From: Rhodospirillaceae bacterium
GTDB taxonomy: Bacteria > Pseudomonadota > Alphaproteobacteria > UBA8366 > GCA-2717185
NCBI GenBank assembly: GCA_002717185.1
Contig: PBDC01000025.1
Span: forward strand, 1-11,742
Reading direction: 5' to 3'
DNA length: 11,742 nt
Below, piece by piece: positions 1-6,887 of this stretch. Position numbers and translations under genes: made by a program. The notes beneath the pieces were generated by a model that was not told the origin of the DNA, did not search any database, and saw only the letters and a program-made list of their open reading frames with translations. How positions within the stretch are numbered: position 1 is the first letter of the stretch; every line of letters starts with the position of its first letter.

Positions 1-30
1 TCTGGAACGTTCGTTCAAATCCGAGGTCAT
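1..30 (-). CDS. hrcA: HrcA heat-shock repressor, N-terminal fragment
   Basis: The reverse strand from base 30 reads ATG and then MTSDLNERSR before the window edge. The LNERSR stretch is the usual opening of HrcA, the repressor that binds CIRCE operators and controls groESL/dnaK-type heat-shock genes. Only ten codons are visible, so the call rests on this short motif and on context: hrcA divergent from rph is a common alphaproteobacterial arrangement. There is no Shine-Dalgarno sequence before the ATG. A plausible promoter lies so close that the message may be leaderless. No CIRCE inverted repeat is visible in the adjoining intergenic DNA, so autoregulation through CIRCE cannot be claimed here. 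Confidence 0.72.
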   Translation of the reverse strand, partial: MTSDLNERSR

Positions 31-210
31 GGTAAGTCGGAATGTAGTAACGCCCCCCTGAGGCGTCAATGACGGCAAATAAGTCGTGATACCGGCATAA
101 ATGTTATTTCAAGAATGGCAGGAGCCACCACTCTGGCTATCGCGCTAGACAGTGGCGGTAACAACGATTAGCGTCGCCGCCGTCTTGGACTTCAGCGGAG
201 GACCCGATTT
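31..210. other. Divergent hrcA/rph intergenic region
   Basis: These 180 bases separate the start codons of hrcA (minus) and rph (plus) and should carry the promoters for both. The rph side ends in a strong ribosome-binding site, GGAGGA at 197-202, eight bases before the ATG. I could not pick a convincing rph promoter. There is no small ORF, no CIRCE element and no clear terminator. An imperfect inverted repeat lies around 125-159 and is too weak to call. Confidence 0.5.
41..69 (-). promoter_or_regulatory. Candidate sigma-70-type promoter for hrcA
   Basis: On the minus strand TTGACG (plus 64-69) and TACATT (plus 41-46) are separated by exactly 17 bases, matching -35 and -10 boxes at 5/6 and 4/6 positions. 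The expected start of transcription is near base 34, only about four bases before the hrcA ATG at base 30. This is a pattern match only. Confidence 0.4.
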
Positions 211-924
211 ATGAAACGACCCTCTGGCCGTATGGCGGATATGTTGCGCGACGTTACCTTGGAGACTGGTGTGTCAAAATATGCGGAAGGGTCGTGCCTC
301 GCTAAGTTTGGTGAAACACATGTCCTATGCACCGCCAGCATTGAGGACCGGGTTCCACCTTTTCTGCGCAATACGGGTGCGGGCTGGGTGACCGCGGAAT
401 ATGGGATGTTGCCAAGGTCGACGGAAACCCGCATCGATCGGCGCCGTGCGGCGGAATCCGGCCGAACACAGGAAATTCAGCGTCTGATTGGACGAAGCCT
501 GCGAGCCGTGACACGGCTGGATGGATTTGGGGAGCGGCAGATACGGGTCGACTGCGACGTGCTGCAGGCGGATGGCGGGACGCGTACGGCTGGGATTACT
601 GGCGGCTACGTTGCTCTCTATCAGGCGTTCCAACACATGAAAACGATCGACGCGATTACGGAGATCCCGATGACCAACTCGGTGGCCGCCATCTCCTGTG
701 GCTTGTGGGAGGGCGCTACGGTACTTGATCTTGATTATGCGGAAGATTCAACCGCGCAGGCCGATGCGAATTTTGTTTTTACCGGAAGCGGTGGAATTGT
801 CGAGGTGCAGGGTACGGCCGAAGGCGATCCGTTTTCCCAGGAAGAATTTCTTGCTCTCATGGCCCTCGCGCGCAAGGGCGTCGATGAGTTGGGCGTGCTG
901 CAAAAAACGGCACTGCAAGCATGA
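211..924 (+). CDS. rph: Ribonuclease PH
   Basis: This 237-residue protein is a full-length RNase PH, the phosphate-dependent 3'-5' exoribonuclease that trims tRNA precursors and forms a hexameric ring. The opening RPSGR, the segment [14 protein letters not shown] (58-71), the arginine-rich [17 protein letters not shown] (82-98) and [12 protein letters not shown] (121-132) are family hallmarks. The GTR of the last motif and the arginine of ESGR belong to the phosphate-binding site in characterised enzymes. The ATG at 211 is supported by GGAGGA eight bases upstream and gives the usual N-terminus. The stop overlaps the rdgB start in an ATGA, so the two are probably translationally coupled. It is an ordinary copy with nothing missing. 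Confidence 0.97.
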   Translation: MKRPSGRMADMLRDVTLETGVSKYAEGSCLAKFGETHVLCTASIEDRVPPFLRNTGAGWVTAEYGMLPRSTETRIDRRRAAESGRTQEIQRLIGRSLRAVTRLDGFGERQIRVDCDVLQADGGTRTAGITGGYVALYQAFQHMKTIDAITEIPMTNSVAAISCGLWEGATVLDLDYAEDSTAQADANFVFTGSGGIVEVQGTAEGDPFSQEEFLALMALARKGVDELGVLQKTALQA

Positions 925-1523
925 CCCGCCGTTTTGATGGCGGTCGGCTGGTTGTGGCCAGCCACAACCCGGGCAAGGTTCAGGAGATTGACGACTTGCT
1001 GCGCCCCTTTGATGTCGAGCCTGTATCGGCGGGTGAACTCGGGCTGCCGGAGCCAGTCGAAGATGGTCTGACCTTCGAGGCTAATGCTATCCTGAAGGCG
1101 GAAGCGGCTGCGAACCAATCGGGCCTGCCGGCTTTGTCCGACGACTCTGGTCTTGCCGTTACCGCATTGGACGGCGCGCCGGGCATTTTCTCCGCGCGGT
1201 GGGGCGGTCCCGAAAAGGATTTTCAGCATGCGATGCAGCGCGTGCAGGAGGAGATTGGCGAGAACCCCGACAGGAGCGCACAGTTTGTTTGCGCACTGGC
1301 GCTGGCTTGGCCTGATGGACATGTTGAAACCTTTCTAGGGTCTGTCGACGGTACGTTGGTCTGGCCGCCTCAGGGTGATCGCGGTTTCGGGTACGATCCG
1401 ATGTTCATGCCGCTAGGGGGCGACGAGACTTTTAGCGAGATGGATCAGGTACACAAACACACGATTAGCCATCGCGCGGATGCCTTTCGAAAACTGGTCA
1501 TCGCCTGTTTCGAAACCAGCTAA
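921..1523 (+). CDS. rdgB: XTP/dITP diphosphatase (RdgB/HAM1 family)
   Basis: The 200-residue product belongs to the HAM1/RdgB family, which hydrolyses dITP, XTP and related deaminated purine triphosphates to monophosphates plus pyrophosphate and so keeps them out of nucleic acids. The diagnostic motifs are present in order: SHNPGK at 14-19 (triphosphate binding), [10 protein letters not shown] at 51-60, SDDSGL at 73-78 with the metal/catalytic aspartates, [11 protein letters not shown] at 152-162 (base recognition), and SHRADAF from 183. Length is typical. The ATG lies inside the rph stop (four-base overlap), and the hemW start follows its TAA after four bases. The three genes probably share one transcript, as in many alphaproteobacteria. 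Confidence 0.96.
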   Translation: MTRRFDGGRLVVASHNPGKVQEIDDLLRPFDVEPVSAGELGLPEPVEDGLTFEANAILKAEAAANQSGLPALSDDSGLAVTALDGAPGIFSARWGGPEKDFQHAMQRVQEEIGENPDRSAQFVCALALAWPDGHVETFLGSVDGTLVWPPQGDRGFGYDPMFMPLGGDETFSEMDQVHKHTISHRADAFRKLVIACFETS

Positions 1524-1527
1524 CTCT

Positions 1528-2691
1528 ATGTCTACAGATGCGACAGACTGCTTCGCGCTATACATTCACTGGCCATTCTGTCTGTCAAAATGCCCCTATT
1601 GCGACTTTAATAGCCATGTCCGAGAAACCATCGATGAGGCACGTTGGCGTGTCGCCTTGCTGCGAGAATTGGACAGTGTTGCGGCGCTGACCCCTGGTCG
1701 CACCGTTGCCAGCATTTTCTTCGGTGGCGGGACGCCCTCGCTGATGGCACCCGCGACTGTTGCAGCGCTGCTGGACCGGGTGGCAGGGCACTGGGGACTG
1801 GCACCCGATGTGGAAATCACGCTTGAGGCCAATCCGACTTCCGTTGAGACGGCTCGGCTAGCGGAAATCCGCGCCGGAGGTGTGAACCGAGTTTCGCTTG
1901 GAGTACAGGCGCTGGACGACACTGCGCTCCAGTTCCTCGGTAGAGGCCACAGCGCAGCCGAGGCTTTGAACGCGGTGCGGACCGCTGCATCGCTATTCGA
2001 CCGATATTCCTTCGATCTGATTTATGGGCGCCCTGAACAGACCGTTGCCGATTGGGCAGGGGAACTACATGAGGCCTTGTGTCATATAGGCGATCATCTG
2101 TCGGTTTATCAGTTGACCTTGGAACCAGGTACGCCTTTCCATACCTTGTGGCGGCGAGGCAAGCTCGATCCGTTAGATGAGGATGTGGCTGCGACCCTTT
2201 TCGAAGCGACGCAGGACAAATTAGAGGCCGCGGGGCTTCCTGCTTACGAGATCTCCAACCATGCGGCTCCCGGCGCGGCAAGTCACCACAATCTCAACTA
2301 CTGGCGCTACGGAGACTATGCGGGTATCGGTCCCGGTGCGCACGGGCGTCTGACCCTCGATGGAGCGAAGGTGGCGACGCAGCGGATCCGTAATCCAGAA
2401 GCGTGGCTGGGACAAGTCGAAGCGCGAGGGGACGGTGGAGAGGCCGACGAACCACTAGATGTGGATACGCAATTTTCCGAGATGATGTTGATGGGCTTAA
2501 GGCTAGCCGAAGGCGTTCCCATCGCGCGCATTTGCAATTTTCACGGACGCGGATTAGACGACGCGTTTGATCCTGTACGGTTAGAATTTCTTATTAGGAA
2601 CGAATTTTTGGAGCAGACTGGAGGATCTTTACGAACGACAGCGGCTGGGCGAACTCGCCTCGACGCTGTTATCGCGCATTTGCTAAATTAA
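1528..2691 (+). CDS. hemW: HemW-type radical SAM heme chaperone (HemN-like)
   Basis: This 387-residue radical SAM protein has the cluster motif C18xxxC22xxC25 followed by D26-F27, with YIHWPFC just before it and GGGTP at 66-70 for SAM binding. The CxxxCxxCxF form fits HemW, a heme-binding protein proposed to hand heme to respiratory enzymes, rather than true coproporphyrinogen dehydrogenase HemN, which has CxxxCxxCxC. The C-terminal third (about 295-387) resembles the HemN C-terminal domain. The frame is open upstream to an ATG at 1480, but that start overlaps rdgB by 44 bases and adds 16 unconserved residues. The ATG at 1528, four bases after the rdgB stop, is preferred. Databases often mislabel this family as coproporphyrinogen III oxidase. 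Confidence 0.93.
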   Translation: MSTDATDCFALYIHWPFCLSKCPYCDFNSHVRETIDEARWRVALLRELDSVAALTPGRTVASIFFGGGTPSLMAPATVAALLDRVAGHWGLAPDVEITLEANPTSVETARLAEIRAGGVNRVSLGVQALDDTALQFLGRGHSAAEALNAVRTAASLFDRYSFDLIYGRPEQTVADWAGELHEALCHIGDHLSVYQLTLEPGTPFHTLWRRGKLDPLDEDVAATLFEATQDKLEAAGLPAYEISNHAAPGAASHHNLNYWRYGDYAGIGPGAHGRLTLDGAKVATQRIRNPEAWLGQVEARGDGGEADEPLDVDTQFSEMMLMGLRLAEGVPIARICNFHGRGLDDAFDPVRLEFLIRNEFLEQTGGSLRTTAAGRTRLDAVIAHLLN

Positions 2692-4109
2692 TTCGTCAAT
2701 GGCTTGAAGCTTTGCGGTGCCGAGCGACGTTTGTCGACACCGTTTCGTGTAACCTCATGGATGGTAAAGGCGCGTTCGGCGATGCCTTCCGGCCGCAGTC
2801 GAAAAATTCCATCCACCCCCAGGAAACCGCTCTGCTCAGTAAGCGCTGCCTGCGAATAATCTGGTCCGTCCTCGCCTTGTGCTAGAATGACCGCTAGCGC
2901 TGTCGCGTCGTAGGCCAGGCTTGCCAACCGAGGTGGTGGTCGGCCGAACGCGTTTTTGAATCTCATTCCGAAGCGTGTTCGCTCAATTTCTGGCGACCCG
3001 GCAAACCAGGCGCCGATCAGAGCCGGTTCCGCACCAAGGTTGGGTGTTAGGCCCCAGGAACGCAGACCGATTAGACGAACCGTCGGCTGATCGACATCAT
3101 AGTAAGACAGCAGCGATGATAGGGTCCGCAGTTGTTCCCCGTTTTCTGGGAGCAAAACAGCATCGTAGGGTAGTGGACCGATTGTATCGACTTTTTCAAG
3201 CCGTCGCAGAGCGCGCAGCGATATCTCGTCGCCTATCTCCTCCAATGCTTTGCGCTGCGCCAGCAACGCCTGGCGCCGCGCCGTGTAGTTGGAAAAAGCT
3301 TTCACCTGCCCTGACAGGTCGGCGGCGTCCGGTTCGTAGTACATCGTGCGTACCACCGACCCGTTGCCGGATTCTGCGAACGTTCGGGCGGCTTCGACTG
3401 TTGCGGTACCGTAGGCGTCGTTCGGTGCCAAAACAGCAAACCGGGACAGCCCTTCAGCCAGCGCATACCCAACAACTGCCTTGACCTGTTGCCGCGGTAC
3501 GAAGCCGAGAATGAAGACGCCGTCTCCAGCAACCTCGCGCGAGTTGGAAAACGCGACGATGGAGATACCGGCTTTGCGAGCGAGTGGTGCCGCAGCTTGC
3601 ACCGCTGTTGCGTGCAGTGGGCCAAGAATTAGTTGTGCGCGGGCCTTTATTGCAGCGTTAGCGGCTTTCTGAGCTCCTGCCGCCGTCCCTTTGGTGTCGA
3701 GCGGTATGAGGTTGAAGGATTTATCCGCGAGCTCAAACATTGACATTTGCGCGGCGTCCAGCATCGCCTTACCCAGCGGTGCGCTGGGTCCGCTTAGCGG
3801 AAGCAACAAAGCCACCCGAGCCTCTCCGGAAGCTGCCGCCTGCGGTGCAGGCTTCGCGGGTAGCTTAACAGACTTATGTTCCGCTTGTTCCTGTGGTTGT
3901 TTGGTTTTGGCAGCCGCTGCCGCCTCTTGTTTATGAGGCAGGGTTGGTTTCTCGAAAGGATTTTCGGATTGTTGCGGCGTCGGTTCTAAATTGCGGAATT
4001 TAGGCTCTTCTTTTAACGTGGTTTCGACACATCCAGTGGTGCCGTACAGCACAATGGCCGTGATAACAGCTCTGTGACGCAAATTTCGCATTGAATCTAG
4101 TAACCGCAT
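2688..4109 (-). CDS. LpoA/LppC-like periplasmic-binding-fold lipoprotein (PBP activator family)
   Basis: The gene encodes about 473 residues. A positively charged, hydrophobic N-terminus ends in TTGC, a plausible lipobox with Cys27 as the lipidated residue. An Ala/Pro/Lys/Gln-rich linker follows (about 37-95), and then a type I periplasmic-binding fold begins with RVALLLPLSGPSAPLGKAML. Sections such as LILGPL, VAFSNS and FAVLAPNDAYG are typical of the LppC/Peripla_BP_6 group. E. coli LpoA, which stimulates PBP1A, is longer and has an N-terminal TPR domain. Only the binding-fold half is present here, as is usual in alphaproteobacteria, so PBP activation is inferred and not certain. Starts at 4133, 4109 and 4091 are possible. 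I chose 4109 for AAAGG nine bases upstream and room before rsmI. It converges on hemW, with stops overlapping in TTAA at 2688-2691. Confidence 0.85.
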   Translation of the reverse strand: MRLLDSMRNLRHRAVITAIVLYGTTGCVETTLKEEPKFRNLEPTPQQSENPFEKPTLPHKQEAAAAAKTKQPQEQAEHKSVKLPAKPAPQAAASGEARVALLLPLSGPSAPLGKAMLDAAQMSMFELADKSFNLIPLDTKGTAAGAQKAANAAIKARAQLILGPLHATAVQAAAPLARKAGISIVAFSNSREVAGDGVFILGFVPRQQVKAVVGYALAEGLSRFAVLAPNDAYGTATVEAARTFAESGNGSVVRTMYYEPDAADLSGQVKAFSNYTARRQALLAQRKALEEIGDEISLRALRRLEKVDTIGPLPYDAVLLPENGEQLRTLSSLLSYYDVDQPTVRLIGLRSWGLTPNLGAEPALIGAWFAGSPEIERTRFGMRFKNAFGRPPPRLASLAYDATALAVILAQGEDGPDYSQAALTEQSGFLGVDGIFRLRPEGIAERAFTIHEVTRNGVDKRRSAPQSFKPLTN

Positions 4110-4121
4110 GACGTTTAGCCT

Positions 4122-4970
4122 TTGAAAGTACATAAACTGGAACCAGGCCTTTATATCGTCGCGACGCCGATCGGTAACCTTCGCGATATGACCTTCCGGG
4201 CGGTCGATACGCTTGCGGGGGCGGACGTAATCGCCTGCGAGGATACACGGGTCACGGCAAAGCTCCTTTCAGCATACGAGATTGGCACGGCAACCGTTGC
4301 ATATCACGAGCATAATGCGGCGAAAATGCGACCGAAGCTGCTTGACCGTTTGCGACAGGGCGAAATCGTCGCTTTGGTGAGCGACGCTGGGACCCCTCTT
4401 ATCTCAGATCCTGGCTACAAGCTGGTGCGAGCGGCCATCGACGACTGTGTCACGGTGACCGCATTGCCCGGTGCGAATGCGCCGGTGACTGCGCTCGCTG
4501 CGGCTGGGCTTCCAACAGATCGATTTCTGTTTGCCGGTTTTTTGCCTGTGCGTTCGGCGGCCCGCCTGCGCACGCTTTCGTCAGTCCATACTGTTTCTGC
4601 AACTCTGGTTTTCTTCGAATCGGCCAGACGCCTGGCGGCCAGTTTGCAGGACATGTTTGTTGTTTTGGGTGATCGGGAGGCGGTTGTCGCGCGAGAATTG
4701 ACGAAACGATTCGAAGAGTTCCGCCGTGGCTCTTTGGAAACACTCGCTAAACATTATGCAGAGAGCGATCCGCCAAAGGGTGAAATCGTCGTATTGGTGG
4801 GGCCAGCCGATGAGACTGCCTCAAAACCTCAAGATCTGGACGCATTGTTGCGAGATGCGCTCGATAGGATGAGCGTCCGCGACGCTGCTGCGACTGTTAG
4901 CATTGCAACTGGCCGATCACGCCGTGAAGTTTACGCCCGCGCGCTTTTGCTGGGCAGCGAGGGATGTTAG
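4122..4970 (+). CDS. rsmI: 16S rRNA (cytidine1402-2'-O)-methyltransferase
   Basis: RsmI uses SAM to 2'-O-methylate C1402 in the decoding centre of 16S rRNA. The 282-residue product carries the family motifs: YIVATPIGNLRD at 11-22, ACEDTR at 38-43, SDAGTPLISDPG at 87-98, ALPGANA at 114-120, FFESARR at 164-170 and RELTKRFEEF at 191-200. A C-terminal basic helical segment follows, also normal. A stop (TAG, 4116-4118) closes the frame just upstream, so the TTG at 4122 is the only reasonable start. It has no visible Shine-Dalgarno sequence, which suggests modest translation. The gene diverges from the LppC-like gene with 12 bases between starts, so its promoter must lie inside that gene. The yraN remnant begins six bases after its stop. 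Confidence 0.95.
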   Translation: MKVHKLEPGLYIVATPIGNLRDMTFRAVDTLAGADVIACEDTRVTAKLLSAYEIGTATVAYHEHNAAKMRPKLLDRLRQGEIVALVSDAGTPLISDPGYKLVRAAIDDCVTVTALPGANAPVTALAAAGLPTDRFLFAGFLPVRSAARLRTLSSVHTVSATLVFFESARRLAASLQDMFVVLGDREAVVARELTKRFEEFRRGSLETLAKHYAESDPPKGEIVVLVGPADETASKPQDLDALLRDALDRMSVRDAAATVSIATGRSRREVYARALLLGSEGC

Positions 4971-4976
4971 CGACCA

Positions 4977-5288
4977 ATGACCGACAGCGCGCTTGTCGAT
5001 GCGGCTCGCTGACGAAATTCTTGTGCCCCCTGAGTGCTCTTGCTCGGGCATTGTTTGATTGCACGGCGCCTGTGAACGCCTTTAAAAAGGAACCAAATAC
5101 TCGCGCTTTGCAGCGTCGTGCTCGTCTTAACCGAAGTCAAAACACTGCAAATGCGAGCGGCCGCAGTGTAATAGTTGACGGTCTGGCCACCCGGGCGACT
5201 GCAACGCGCCGTACAATGGTTCATCGTTGGCAGAGCGATGTTGGTGGGACGGCAGATTAGCTCCGACGTGATGGCTATATCGCCCTGA
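4977..5288 (+). pseudogene. yraN: Decayed yraN (UPF0102, endonuclease-like) remnant
   Basis: In the frame of the ATG at 4977, six bases after rsmI, the reading is that of a YraN protein broken by stops at 5010 (TGA), 5031 (TGA), 5073 (TGA), 5169 (TAA) and 5172 (TAG), ending at TGA 5286-5288. Recognisable pieces in the right order are GHCLIARRL (codons 24-32; intact proteins have GYxILARRxRTPxGEID), LVLTEVKT (49-56; usually LVFVEVKT), RLQRAVQWF (74-82; usually RLxRAAQWFL) and SDVMAIS (96-102; usually FDVVAI). The GEID acidic motif is destroyed. The 104-codon span is near the usual size of about 120, and no frameshift is needed. yraN next to rsmI is the expected position. Other ORFs of about 85-98 codons overlapping here on both strands are chance openings. 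Confidence 0.78.
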
Positions 5289-5349
5289 GTTCGACCTATG
5301 CGGATAATTGACGCTTGGCGACTTGAGAAGGACTAGTTAGATAGAGAGC

Positions 5350-5955
5350 ATGAGACCAACTACTTCATCAATTATCCTTGCGATTTATTCCGTGGCAATT
5401 CTGCTGCTGGCCGCCGGACTATCTGGTTGTGTGGGCTTGGCGGTCGGTGCCGGCGCGACTGCTGGCACCGCAGCCATGCAGGATCGCGGTCTGGGCGGCG
5501 TGATCGACGACACCGTCATCCACGGCAAGATCACAAGCGCCTATCTTGCCAACGACGTAAAATTTAAATTGATCGCTGCGAAGGTGCATGAAGGCCGCGT
5601 CCTTTTGACCGGCACTGTGCGTAAACCAGAGGATCGGGTCGAAGTGGTGCGGCACGCTTGGAAGGTGAAGGGTGTTAAGACGGTCATCAATGAGATCAGG
5701 GTAGAGGATGATAGCGGTGTTCTTGACCTGGCCCGCGACAAGTGGGTTTCGGCGCAGCTACGCCTGAAGATTACCTTCGACGCTAAGATAAAGGCTATCA
5801 ACTACGCAATTGATACCGTAAATGGCACGGTCTATCTGATGGGGGTCGCGCAGAACGAACGCGAACTCGCAATTGTGCGCAACCATGCGCGCAGCTTGGA
5901 GTATGTGCGGCGAGTAGTCAGCCACGTTCGTATAAAGTCCGACGACGACGCTTAG
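5350..5955 (+). CDS. Dual BON-domain outer-membrane lipoprotein, DolP/YraP-like
   Basis: The 201-residue product opens with a lipoprotein signal peptide: a hydrophobic run at 8-26 and lipobox LSGC with Cys27. A short Gly/Ala-rich stretch follows, then two BON domains (about 53-121 and 130-197), each with the expected beta-strand/glycine pattern such as GRVLLTGTVRKPEDR and GTVYLMGVAQNERE. This matches DolP (YraP) of E. coli in length (191 residues there), lipidation and domain count. DolP is an outer-membrane lipoprotein that binds anionic phospholipid and supports envelope integrity and BAM function. The position after lpoA-like, rsmI and yraN also mirrors the E. coli locus. OsmY is the periplasmic alternative, but it lacks a lipobox. 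The sirB1-like gene follows four bases after the stop, so the two are likely co-transcribed. Confidence 0.88.
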   Translation: MRPTTSSIILAIYSVAILLLAAGLSGCVGLAVGAGATAGTAAMQDRGLGGVIDDTVIHGKITSAYLANDVKFKLIAAKVHEGRVLLTGTVRKPEDRVEVVRHAWKVKGVKTVINEIRVEDDSGVLDLARDKWVSAQLRLKITFDAKIKAINYAIDTVNGTVYLMGVAQNERELAIVRNHARSLEYVRRVVSHVRIKSDDDA

Positions 5956-5959
5956 ACGA

Positions 5960-6796
5960 ATGCAGATGTCACTGACGGAACAGGCTAAAAACCTCTTACG
6001 GGATATCGGTGCAGCGCCAGATGCTCCGTTCGAAATTGCGGAAGCGGCCCTCGCCTTGGCGTCTTTGGATCGCCCGCAGGTGTCGCTCGACCGGTATCGC
6101 CGACATCTCGATAGTCTATCAGAAGACGTCGGCCGCCTCGCTGCCGGTTGCGTCAGCCTGGAAGACAGATTGGCTGCGCTTAAGAATGTTCTCGTGGACA
6201 AACACGGATATTCCGGTGATCAGCTGAATTATGACGACCTACAGAATGCTAACTTTATTCGCGTTATTGACCGAAAAAAGGGTCTGCCGGTCGCGTTGGG
6301 CATCCTTTACATCCATACTGCTCGGACGCAGGGTTGGAACATCAACGGGCTCGCCTTCCCCGGCCATTTTTTGCTACGTCTCGCAGAGGGCGGAGAGCGG
6401 TTGGTCATGGACCCCTTCAATGAAGGTGCCTCGCGACAGGCCCATGAATTGCGCGACCTGCTGAAGGCGATGTCCGGGAGCGATGCGGAGTTACGGCCAG
6501 AGCATTTCTCGCAAGTATCGGACCGCGAAATTCTTCTGCGGCTGCAAAACAACATCAAGTTGCGTTTGATCCAGCAGAATGATGCGGCCGGTGCCGAAGC
6601 GATCGTCGGGCGGATGCTGATGCTCGCGCCGGAGCAGACGGCGCTGTGGTGGGAAACCGGAGTGCTGAACGCGAAGGCTGGTCAAATGCAGGCGGCTATT
6701 GAGGCGATCGAGCGCTTCATCGAACTGGAAGTCCGCCCACAGCCGCGACAGGAAGCGGCGGTATTCCTGCAAAAACTCCGTGATCAGCTGAACTGA
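5960..6796 (+). CDS. SirB1-type transglutaminase-like/TPR protein
   Basis: This 278-residue protein fits the SirB1/UPF0162 family: an N-terminal transglutaminase-like domain (Transglut_core2, about 30-190) and a C-terminal helical TPR region (about 195-275, including LWWETGVLNAKAGQMQAAIEAIERFI). Core motifs are FIRVIDRKKGLPVALGILY (99-117), FPGHFLLR with His136, and VMDPFNEG with Asp151. The segment around residue 112, where active transglutaminases place the nucleophilic cysteine, has no Cys, as is common in this family, so peptidase or cross-linking activity should not be assumed. The physiological role is unknown; the SirB1 name comes from an old Salmonella invasion-regulation locus. The ATG at 5960 follows the BON gene stop by four bases; the ATG at 5966 is an alternative. 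A weak five-bp hairpin (6796-6808) overlaps the stop. Confidence 0.86.
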   Translation: MQMSLTEQAKNLLRDIGAAPDAPFEIAEAALALASLDRPQVSLDRYRRHLDSLSEDVGRLAAGCVSLEDRLAALKNVLVDKHGYSGDQLNYDDLQNANFIRVIDRKKGLPVALGILYIHTARTQGWNINGLAFPGHFLLRLAEGGERLVMDPFNEGASRQAHELRDLLKAMSGSDAELRPEHFSQVSDREILLRLQNNIKLRLIQQNDAAGAEAIVGRMLMLAPEQTALWWETGVLNAKAGQMQAAIEAIERFIELEVRPQPRQEAAVFLQKLRDQLN

Positions 6797-6887
6797 GTGA
6801 TGGTCACTATAATTTTGGTTGGCACCACACTCTAAATACAGACAAATTAAGCGCGGATAAGCCCAGTATCCGTTCGATCGGATTAGG

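Noticed and set aside
31..210. Search for a CIRCE element beside hrcA
   Set aside because: No TTAGCACTC-N9-GAGTGCTAA or near match is visible.
735..1322. 195-codon minus-strand ORF across rph/rdgB
   Set aside because: It lies antisense to two certain genes and has no recognisable motifs; it is a shadow of their codon structure.
2975..3484. 169-codon plus-strand ORF inside the LppC-like gene
   Set aside because: It is an arginine-rich chance reading opposite a convincing lipoprotein gene, with no motif or start signal.
4964..5260. 98-codon plus-strand ORF after rsmI and an 85-codon minus-strand ORF over the same bases
   Set aside because: Neither has a family signature or ribosome-binding site; a different frame through the same bases matches YraN with stops, which explains the interval better.
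6808..6813. Perfect TATAAT after the SirB1-like gene
   Set aside because: There is no -35 box at 16-18 bases upstream, and the sequence is part of a weak hairpin region just after a stop codon.
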